Origin: Acanthamoeba lenticulata
Taxonomy: Eukaryota > Discosea > Longamoebia > Acanthamoebidae
Direction of reading: 5' to 3'
DNA length: 17,151 nucleotides
Assembly: GCA_002179805.1 (NCBI GenBank)
Contig: NAVB01003033.1
Span: forward strand, 1 to 17,151
Shown one piece after another: positions 1 through 8,800 of this stretch. The notes below the pieces were generated by a model that was not told where the DNA came from, did no database searches, and saw only the letters and a program-made list of their open reading frames with translations. The position numbers were made by a program, and so were the translations under genes. The stretch's first letter is position 1; each line of letters opens with the position of its first letter.

Positions 1-236
1 AGAAGGAAGTGTTGGTCCCAGTAGGTTGGTGGTCGGTTGGCAAGAGCGGCACGTCGTTCACGCTCCTCGCGCCGCTTCACGCGGTGCTTTGACCGAAGCA
101 CAGCCGTGCGCTCTTCATCTTCGTCGTCCGGTGTCTGCTCCAAAAATGCTGGCCACTCGTCTGCGTCGTCATCGCTGGACGAAGAGTACGCGCCGTTGAG
201 CCAGGCGCGAGGGTCCGTTGGTGCGGCTGGTTCCAT
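1..236 (-). CDS. Unidentified acidic protein, N-terminal part (cut by window edge)
   Basis: The reverse strand is open from an ATG at 236-234 to the window edge, giving 78 complete codons without a stop. The protein begins MEPAAPTDPRAWLNGAYSSS, continues with an Asp/Glu-rich stretch (SSSSDDDADEW, then TPDDEDEERT), then a strongly basic and acidic helix-like stretch (KHRVKRREERERR), and then PPTYWDQHF. No domain is recognisable. The composition fits a nuclear or ribosome-associated factor, but that is only a guess from charge pattern. It lies head to head with the BTB gene, with 195 bp between the two ATGs, so both are probably driven from one short intergenic region. The plus-strand frame over the same bases (37-249) is rejected because it is Arg/Ser-rich shadow sequence. 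The rest of the gene lies outside the window. Confidence 0.6.
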   Translation of the reverse strand, partial: MEPAAPTDPRAWLNGAYSSSSDDDADEWPAFLEQTPDDEDEERTAVLRSKHRVKRREERERRAALANRPPTYWDQHFL

Positions 237-431
237 TTTATTTTGGTAGGTTTGTTTATTTGGTAGGTTTTCTCTTTCTCTCACCAGGAAAAGATCAAAA
301 GAAAATGAATAATGCATTAAACCAGGAAGAAATTTAAGTTCGGAGTTTTCGAGGAACGAAATGAAAAACCACGACGAATATAAAATGAAGACCACCGACC
401 AACAACCAAGCAATAAACAATAAACAGCAAC
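237..431. promoter_or_regulatory. Divergent intergenic promoter region
   Basis: This AT-rich 195-bp gap separates the divergent starts of the acidic-protein gene (minus) and the BTB gene (plus). A 12-base direct repeat, TTTGGTAGGTTT, occurs at 242-253 and 259-270, immediately upstream of the minus-strand ATG; on that strand it reads AAACCTACCAAA. The plus side carries a TATA box, listed separately. No TATA box is obvious for the minus-strand gene. Confidence 0.6.
379..384 (+). promoter_or_regulatory. TATA box of the BTB gene
   Basis: TATAAA lies 48 bp upstream of the ATG at 432, in a purine-rich leader. The distance fits a TATA-driven start with a very short 5' UTR, which is common in compact amoebal genomes (general knowledge). 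The transcription start was not measured. Confidence 0.55.
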
Positions 432-2709
432 ATGAAGAGGAAGACGACACCTGTGCTCACAGACAGCAACGAAGAAAAGCAAGTCTCGCAAGAGGAACAA
501 GAGGAGGAAGATGAGCAGAGCCCGCCGGTGGTGAAAAAAGCGAGGAGGCTCGTCGACCTGCATCACCAACAGCAGCAAGGCGCCAAGGAGGTGAGCGTGC
601 TGGCCAAGGCGTCTGCACTGCGCGCGCAGGGCCGCCTGACCGACCTGGTCTTCCTGACCACGCGAGACGGCCAGCGCCATCCGGCCCACCGGGTGGTCCT
701 CGCCACGGTCCTGCCCGCGACGTCGCGCCTTCTCACGCTGGCGGTGGAGTCCACCACGACCTCGTCTGCATCCTCCTCCGAACCCGCCGTCGTGGAGGTG
801 AGCTGCTCGGGCCGCATCATGGAGGCGATCCTCGACTTCATCTACGAGGGCCGCCTGGTCATGAGCGCCCAGCCTGGCTCGTCTTCCTCTACACCATTGG
901 AGGCCGACAAGAAGACGACGATGATGAAGGAGAGGAGGATCGAGGTGCGCGCCGAGGAGGTGTGGGAAGTGGTGCACGAGGCCGACGCGTTCGGGGTGCC
1001 GGGCCTGGCCCAGCGCGTGCGCGACGAGATGGAGCGCGAGCTGCTCGAGGCGGGCACCTGCGCGCAAAAGGCCGTGGCCTACCTGGACTGCCTCCACTCG
1101 CAGGAGCAGCGCCAGGCCGAGGCCCGCGACCTCCTCCAGTTCGTCCTCGACCTCATGGCGCACCACTTTGAGCACTTTAGCCACCACTTTTACTTCAACG
1201 TCCTGCCCTTCCCCCTCTTCCGCCGCATCATCCACCATCCGTACGTCCTCCCTTCTTCTTCTTCTTCTTCTTCCTCATCATGTTGATGTTGATGATGATG
1301 CAAATGTCCACCAACGGCAGGGAGCTGGCGGTGCGCAAGGAGATCGTGGTGTGGGAGGTGGTCCGCAAGTACTGCGCGACGGTGCTCCCGTCGCCCTCGC
1401 CCGCCGAGATCGCCGACCTCGTGTCTGCCGTACGCCGCGTGTCTGCCTTTATCGATCTCGTTGTCGTCCTTCCCTCTCTGATGCCCGTCACGCGCATGTG
1501 GTAACAGGTGCGCTTCGGGTACATGACGGCCGAGGAGCTGCGGAGCGCCGAGTTGTCGGGGCTGGTGTCGGACGAGCTCATCAAGGAGGGCTTCTTCCAC
1601 AGCCTCCGCCGGAAGGAGAGCCCCAGCAAGTGGCGGCGCCACGTGAAGCAGGTCATGACGGCGCTGCCCGACCACGGCCCCACCAATCCGTTGCCTCTTT
1701 CCTCTGTCAGGTGCGTCGCGGTCGCCGTCATGCACGGTCATGCTGACGTCAGCGCCGCGAGGCTCACCCCCGTCCTGGGCTGCAGGTCGCTGCCGAGGCC
1801 CAAGCCGGGCAAGAAGAGCATCAAGCAGGCGGGTCTTCCAGCGTGTGGTGGGGAAGGGGAAGAGAAGGTGTTCCGCTACAGGAACAAGGACTTTGGGCAG
1901 GACGGCATCGTGTGGTGGCTGGCCACCAACCGGGGCAAGAAGAACGCCGAATACCAGAACCCGTTCGACGCCCAGGTCATCGGCCTCACGCCCTCGACTC
2001 ACCACGGCGGTACGCGTCTCTGTTCTCACGTGATCCTGCTCTGCAGTCCGTCTTCTCGAGTCCTCATGTACGCGCGGTCGTGCGCTCGGGGGGACGTGCA
2101 GGGTATCAGCTGAGCTCCGTTTTCGGCGGCTACGTCGCGGCCAACGCCACGGGGCGGGTGGCTCGGCGCCAGGGAGACTTTTTCACCGACTCGGCGGCAA
2201 ACTCGTGGCTCATCTTTGATTTCGGGCGCAAGCACCCACGCCTGCGCATCAGGCCCACGCACATCACGTATGCTCGTCATGGCCTCTACGCAGACATATT
2301 ATGGTTGGCTGCTCACCTGTTTCTTACTACTCTCTCCAGGATCAAGAGCACGTCGGGCGGCACGTGGTCGCTGTGCAACTTTGACTTCCAGGCTTCGCAC
2401 AGCGGCTCGGCCACGGGCAAGTGGAAGACGCTTTTGAGCGTCAAGGCCGACATGAGCCTGCAGTCTGGCGGCTCCAAGACCTGGCGCGTCACCATGAAGA
2501 AGAAGAAGAAGGCGAGCGATGATGAGGACGACGATGAAGAGGACGAAAGCGAGGATGAGGACGAGGACGAGGATGAGGAGGAAGAGGAGGAGGAGGAGAA
2601 CGGCTACCGCTACTTCCGCATCCAGTGTACCGGACCCGACACTGCTGGCGATCAATACCTCGCACTTAGCGGATTCGAAGTCTACGGCAAGGTCACCCTC
2701 CTCGACTAA
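432..2709 (+). CDS. BTB/POZ-BACK protein with C-terminal discoidin/galactose-binding-like domain
   Basis: Six exons join in frame: 432-1240, 1321-1429, 1508-1710, 1786-2009, 2102-2267, 2340-2709, giving about 626 aa. Residues 1-50 are low-complexity, acidic and glutamine-rich. A BTB/POZ fold covers about 62-200 (GRLTDLVFLTTRDG, then HPAHRVVLA, ILDFIYEGRL and EADAFGVPGL), with a polar insertion near 145-172. A BACK-like helical region covers about 205-340 (ELAVRKEIVVWEVVRKY, then VRFGYMTAEEL). Residues 400-626 match the discoidin/F5-8C-like module of BTBD9- and HECTD1-type proteins: FRYRNKDFGQDGIVWWLATN, then SWLIFDFGRKHPRLRIRPTH, WSLCNFDFQAS and YRYFRIQCTGPD. A lysine run and about 30 acidic residues (557-591) interrupt this module. 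By family analogy it is a cullin-3-type substrate adaptor or scaffold; its ligand is unknown. The ATG at 432 follows a TATA box and has no competing upstream start. Exon 3/4 junction (1711-1785) is the least certain, since the intron is open and a multiple of three. Confidence 0.85.
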
Positions 2710-2800
2710 CAGCTGTTACCCTCACCTCCGACTCATCTAATGAGGCGGGCTATTGCAAACGTAGCGAAGAAAATGGGGTGGAAAATAATTATTATTTGCC

Positions 2801-2806
2801 AATAAA
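2801..2806 (+). terminator. Poly(A) signal of the BTB gene
   Basis: AATAAA in an AT-rich tract 92 bp downstream of the TAA at 2707-2709. It is the only such hexamer on the plus strand in this gap. Confidence 0.6.
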
Positions 2807-2824
2807 ACAATTTATTAATTATTA

Positions 2825-2830
2825 TTTATT
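2825..2830 (-). terminator. Poly(A) signal of the TPR gene
   Basis: Read on the minus strand, AATAAA lies at 2830-2825, 34 bp past the stop codon at 2866-2864. A second possible AATAAA lies just downstream at 2816-2811. Confidence 0.6.
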
Positions 2831-2863
2831 GCTTTTTTTGTTGTGCATTTCTATTCTCCCACC

Positions 2864-5800
2864 CTAGAACACGCTCCCGCCGTCGCTGTCTCCTTCATCG
2901 TCGGCACGAGGATGAGGCCTACGAGAAGGAGCCGACGCTTCGTCTTCTTCCTCTTCCTCCTCGTCGCGGTTCTCGTCTTCCTCCTCGTCCTGCTCCTGCT
3001 CGCCTTCCTCCTCTTCTTCCTCGCCCTCGCCTTCACCTCCCTCCTCCTCATCCTCCTGCTCCTCGTCCTCCTCGTGGCTCTGCTCCTCTTCGTCTCGTTC
3101 CTCGGCCTCTCCCTCGCCCTCACCCTCGCCTTCGTCGTCGGTGCCGTGCTGCTCCTCGGGCTCGGCCTCTTCCGGCTCCTCCGCCACTTCGGGGGCCCGG
3201 CGCTGGCGCTTTTGCCGGGCAGCGCCCTGCGCAGCCTCCTCGGCCTGCTGCTGTGGCTGCTCCGTCGTCGTTGGTTGCACGACGGCCGGCGCCGTCACGA
3301 CTTGGCTGAAGGAGGCCGGCACCGGGAACGCGGTCGACTCGACTGCCATCATCGTTGCTGCCGGCTGCTGCTGCTCTTCCGGCTGCGGCTGCTCGGTGGC
3401 CGTTGTCGGCGTCGCGGTGGGGAACGTCAGGCCCGGCTGCGTGATGGACTCGATCGTCGCAGGCGGCACGGCCGCTTCGGTGGCAGCCGGTGCAGTGGCG
3501 GCTGGTGCGGCGGCCGCAGCCGCGGCCTGCGGGCGAGGCAGGCCCGGAGGGGCCGCCCCACCGCGTCGGGCAAAGCGAGGACCGGCGGCAGGGGCGGCCG
3601 CTGGAGTCGGAGTCGGCGCCGCAGCGGCGGGCTCTGCCTCGGCGGCGGCCGGCTCGTCGGTGGCCTTGCGCTTCACGCCAGCGGCGGCCAGCGCTCGACC
3701 GGCCAGGCCGCCCAGAGGCGCAGCAACTGGCGTGGGTGCCGGCGCAGCGGCGGTCGGCGGTGAAACCGGGGCAGCGGTAGCAGGTGCGGCGGCGGCAGGG
3801 GCGCCAGCGCCGCCGCGCGTCGGAGGCATGCCGCGGCCTCCGCGGGCGACACCGCGCAGGGAGGTAGCCGCCGCGGCCTCAAGGGCGCCGCGCATGCCCC
3901 GGCTGACACCGCGCAAGCTGCCACGGCCCAGCGCTGGAGGGATGGGCGTGCGCCCGGGGGCGGCGGTCGCGCCAGCGCCGGTGGGCGTCGTCGGTTGCGG
4001 CGCGCCCGGTCGGCTCCTGCCAAACCAAATGTTCAACATTTTTCATGAATTGAATAAAGTAAAGTAAAAGAAAACCGCGAAGAACAGGTGTCGCACCCGA
4101 TGAACTGCTGTACGGCGGACAACGGACGCGCGCGAGCAGCCACATAGGCCGGTGGGGCAGCAGCGTCGGTCGTGGCAGCTGCGACGGGCGTGGACGGAGC
4201 GGAGGTGGACGGCTCGGCTACAGCCATATCGTCGGTCGCGGCGCCAGTCGGCGTCGGCGGTAAGCTGGCAAACACAGAACCGGCATCGGTTTCGCCTTCC
4301 TCCTGCACGCGGGCGCGCTTGTTGTTGGCCGGACCGGCAGCGCCCGGACCACGAGCGGCAGGCTCCGTCGCAGCAGCGGCAGCCGCATCGGTGGCACCGG
4401 CGGTGGAAGCCTCCGGTCGACCACGCTTTCCGGTGAGTGTCGCCGGGGTCGTGACCGTCGTCGGAGTGGGCGTCGCAGCCAAGGGGACCGCGGGCGAGCT
4501 GCGTAGCGAGGCAACGTGATCAATTTGTGCACGATCCTGCCACAGTCGATGGACAAAGCAGAGAACGTACCTGGGTGCCGCCTCGGCCTCGGCCGCAGGG
4601 GCCGCGGTGGGCGGAGTGGCGGGCGGGGCGCCTCCCGGGGCAGCGGCGCCCGGACGAACCTTCTTGATGTAGGTCCTGAGCTTGGCGATCTTGTTGTCCT
4701 TGTCGGCGATCTGCTGCATCAGCTGTTCACGCTCGGCCGCCAGCTTCGTGCGCTCCTCCACAGCGCTGTTTAAAGTCGTTTTGTTGTTAGAGGAGCGCCT
4801 TTATGTCATCAAGCTGACTAAGAGGGGGATCCGCACCTGTCGCGTTCAGCGGTGATGCGGGCGAGCTGGGCGGTGAGGTTCTTCACCTTCTCGCCGAGCT
4901 CCTGGGCGTTCTTCTCGGCGGCCTCCTTCTGGCTCTTGTAGTTGTCGAGCACGCGCTTGGCGTTCTTGTTGTAGGTCGTCGCCTTTTGGTACTGTGTTGA
5001 TCACGTGCCCCCCCCATATATCACAGCCGCACGTCAGCGGCGGGGGGGGGGGTTTCATCATTAAAACCTATTCGATCGTACTTCAGCGTTCTTGGCCTCG
5101 GCCTCCTGCTTGAGGCTGGCGATCTCCTGCTGAACGGCCTCCAGCTCCTGCTTGGTGTTGGCCAGCTCCTGCTTCGTGGCGGTCACCTCTTCCTCGAGCT
5201 GCTGCGCCCTCTCCGTGACCTGTTTGTTTGTTTGTTTGTTCAGCACGCCATGTTTTGAAAGTCAGCCAACAGCCGCCCCCGGCAACAGCAGGGAAAGGAT
5301 GAGGAGCGAGCTCTATCTCAAGGGGCGCATCACCTTGCGGTGCTCTTCCGGGTCGATTCGCTTGATGTTGGCCTGGTAGTCCTCCATCCGCTTCTTCCAC
5401 CTGGTGCACCGGCGTGGGCACGACAAGTCATCAGTAAACAAAAAACCAAACTGAGCTCGAGGGAAGGTACCGGTCGCGCTCCTCGACGAGGGACTTGATC
5501 TCGAGCTGAAGGCCGTCGATCCTCGACGACAGTTCGCTGGACGATTACGATGATATAACGAAAAGATAAGTCAAACTGGCCAAAGAACATTGAGGCAAGG
5601 AGAGGGATCGCACCGCTTGCTGTTAACGAGCGGCTCGATCTGGGCCTTCATGCTCTCAAACTTGATCTTCCACTCGCGCACCTCGCCCTGGTGCATCTCC
5701 ACTTCCGTTCTGCACCGCCACCATCACCACTAAAGTGAGCGCGCCTGCTCAAGAAGACCCCCTAGATGGGCCGACTATGTGAATGAGGATGACGAACCGA

Positions 5801-8800
5801 AGCATGGCATTGGACTCGCGGTAGAGGTTGAGGGTATCGATCTGGTCCATAAGCTTCTTGTGCTCGCCCTCCGAGCGGAGGGGCTGGGCGGCACGCTCCT
5901 GCTCGGCGTGCAACTGCGCGCGGACTTCGTCGAGCGCGCGCGAGGCGTGCTCCCACTGCTGGCGGTAGCGTGTGGCTTCCTGCGCGGCCAGCTCGTGCCG
6001 GCACTCGACAATCTCGCGCTCCTTCTTGAGGTAGCCCACGAGCTGTCGCAGCTCATCGATGGTCTTCTCGTCGCCCGTGGGCTCGTAGCCCTCCGGCACC
6101 TCGCCCGCCGCAGCCTGCACCTGCGCCGCCTTGGACGTGAACGATTGCAGGTGGCTGTGCAGCACTTCGTTTTGGCCCTGCATGTCATGCATTGGTGGTC
6201 AGTCACGACAAATTCTGTTTTTTAAATTATGTTATTTGAGAGATTGTACCTTGAGGTCAGCGATCCGGGCCTGAAGCTCGTCGAGCGTCTTCTGGTGGAT
6301 GCTCTTCTCGGCCTCCCAGGCGGCCCTCTCGATGTTGAAGGAGGAGGCCAGCTGCTCGTACTTGTCCACCGCCTCGCGCATGGCCTGCGCCTGCTTGGCC
6401 AGGTCCTCCTGCATTTGTGTAACGCCGCCAGTCATGCGCTGCCCCAAACAAATAATGTGGAATGCATGGAATGGCAGATGAACGAACCCGAGTCCTGGAG
6501 AGGTCCTTGCGAACCTCGCCGTGGAGGAGCTCCTCCTTGCTTAGGCTCATCTGGGCCTCGGCGCACATGTCCTTCTGAGCCTGGAGCTCCTGACGGAGGG
6601 AGGTCTCCTTGCCGACGGCGTCGTCGCGCTGCGACTGCATCTCGCGCTGGGCCCGCTCTGAGGCCGTGAGCTGAGCATGGAGGTCCTCGATCTGCTGCAC
6701 GCTCGACTCTTGGAGGCGCACAAAGGCCTTTTGCTGCTCGTCGTGCTTGCTCTGCAGCTCGGCCAGCGCGTCCTTGGCCTGCTTGAGCGCGGCCTCAGTG
6801 TCACTCAGGCGCTGCTCCACCGTCGCGCGGTACTGGTCGTGCGACTCCTGCAGCTCGCGTAGGCTCTTCTCCCTGTCATCCGCGATGGCCCGGTAGTGCG
6901 CCAGGTGCTCTCGCTCCTGTGGTCCCCACGTCATGCACACGCGTGGTGACGTCAGTACAAACATTCGTTATGTGGGTGAGGGGTATGAGGGTCGGGCGTG
7001 CCTGGTTCAGTTCATCGCGCAGGCCGGAGATGACCAGCTCAGCCTCGCGCGAAATGCCCTCAGTCGGGGCCGCGCCGTCAGTCACGGGGCGGCCGATGCC
7101 GCGTGCGTTCTGTGCGCCAATCCAAGTTGAGCTACAGCGCGGGAAAACGGGCGATTGATTTAGGGAGGAAGGAGCTACCCGGCGCTCGCCGTCGAGGAGC
7201 TGCTGCTGAAGGGACCGGATCTGGTTGTTGAGGGTCTGAACGGTAGCCTCGTGCTTGAGAGAGGTCTCGCGCAGCTGCTGCACCTCCTTCTCCCTCTCGG
7301 CCAGCTTTTGGTTCAACTGTAGTAGTCGTCACCATCACCGGTCAGTTGACTAGTTGCCCTCCAACCTTTCTTCCGCATGAACGCACCTCGCTCGTGGTCA
7401 GCTCAGCGGCGCGGACCTGGCTGCGAATGCGGTCTTCCTCGTGCTCACGGTCCCTGCCGAGCATTAAGAACGCGTCAGGCATCAGTGATGAACCCCTCAG
7501 GAAGCATTGGAGAAGAGGAGGCCAACGTACTTGCGGGCCTGGTTAAGCTCGGACCGGAGGTGCTCGATCTCATGGGTGGAGCTCTTGCGGAGGGCCTCCT
7601 CGCTGGCCTCGCGGGCGGCCAAGAACTTCTGGAGGTTCTGGGAAAGGGCCTGGTGGTGGGCCACCTCCTGCCTGAGGGCGGTGATGTCGTCCACGAGCCG
7701 CTTCTCGGCCTTGGCCAGGGCCTCCTTTTCGGCGCGCACGATGCCCAGCTGCTCGCGCAGCTTGTGGGACTCCTGCTTGGTGGCCGTCATCTCATGTCGG
7801 ATGGACTCGATCTGCTGCTGGTGGGCCACGATCGAGGTCGTCAGCTCAGCGTTGCGGGCGCGCAGGGACTTGACCTCGTTGGTCTGCGTGTCGGCGTTCT
7901 TGAGGAGCTGTTGGTAGCGCTCCTCGGCAAAGTCCTGGCGGGACTTGGCCTTGACGACCTCGCTTCGCAGCTCCTGGAGCTCCTCGCGCTGCTTGTCGAG
8001 ACGCGCCTGGTAGTCGCGGTCGTCCTTTTGCTTCTCGCGCCGGTACACCTCGAACTCCTGCTGCAGCTCCTCATACATGGGCCGGTAGTCGATGGCCCTG
8101 TCGTGGTCGCCCTGCTGATGGTGGCCAGCGGACGAGCGCCTGAGGCCAGAGCCCACAGCGTCGGGGACGGCCGGGTCCAGCGGCACGCCGCCCGCAGAGG
8201 CGGCAGCGGAAGTCTGGCGGAGGTCGGCCATGGCCTTGTACATATCGCGCTGGCGCATCACAACCTGGAGCTTTTCCGTGATCTGCACGCGCTCGTTCTT
8301 GAGCTGCTCCAGGCGCTTGTAGACCTCCTGCATCTTCTCCTGAGTCCTGTGCTCCACCTTCTGCTCCACCTCGGCCTCAAGCTCGTGCACCCTTCGCAAG
8401 AGACGGCGGTTGTTCTGCTGAATTTCTTGAATGTCCCTGTATTTAACATTGTAACGCAGTGTCAGACAACAACAAGTACAACAACATACGCAGCACTCAG
8501 CAAAGTGGCAGTGACGCACTTGACGGTGACCAGCTCAGGCGGGATGATGACGTCGGTGCCCTGGAGCGAGACGGCGCTGACTGAGGCCGGCGGCGCGGGG
8601 CGAGGCGGATGCCCGGCCCTCTCCATGCACTCTGCGTCGTGATAACAAAGAAGATGAGACAATCGGCGCGGCGGTCGTCAATCAAAGACTCGAAGGGGAG
8701 GAGAAGGAAGCGGGAAGATCTGGCACCTGCGAGAAGCTGCTGGACCTGCGTAGACAAGTCGTTGTTCTCCCTCTTGAGCACCTCGCTTTGGCCCTTGGCC

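Larger units (their letters stand above)
2710..2863. other. Convergent 3' UTR region between the BTB and TPR genes
   Basis: This 154-bp AT-rich gap holds the 3' ends of two genes transcribed toward each other. Plus-strand AATAAA is at 2801-2806, 92 bp after the BTB stop. Minus-strand AATAAA is at 2830-2825, 34 bp after the TPR stop. The two signals lie only about 19 bp apart and face each other, so the two transcripts probably overlap at their 3' ends. Confidence 0.7.

Noticed and set aside
1251..1273. CTT/TCC repeat as coding poly-serine at the end of the first BTB exon
   Set aside because: Reading it as coding gives a serine run and an early stop, whereas splicing at GTACGT (1241) restores a BACK-like continuation (ELAVRKEIVVWEVV). 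It is the pyrimidine tract region of the intron.
1190..2029. 279-codon minus-strand frame over the BTB gene
   Set aside because: It crosses several introns of the well-supported plus-strand gene and shows no recognisable protein pattern.
2843..3763. 306-codon plus-strand frame with hydrophobic Leu/Phe-rich start resembling a membrane protein
   Set aside because: It is the complement of the Glu/Asp-rich TPR tail (GAG/GAA codons read as CTC/TTC). The minus-strand frame is longer and phase-linked to upstream exons.
3141..4067. 308-codon Ala/Cys/Gly-rich plus-strand frame
   Set aside because: Low-complexity mirror of the Ala/Pro-rich TPR exon 25, with no start context and no domain.
5221..5240. 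TGTT repeat as part of a mobile element
   Set aside because: No terminal repeats, target duplication or coding sequence nearby; it is a simple microsatellite inside an intron.
7377..8642. 421-codon open frame on the plus strand, Leu-rich
   Set aside because: It lies antisense to TPR exons 10-12. The minus strand there carries TPR family motifs and a regular coiled coil; the Leu-rich plus frame is the expected mirror of a GC-rich Glu/Gln/Lys coiled coil.
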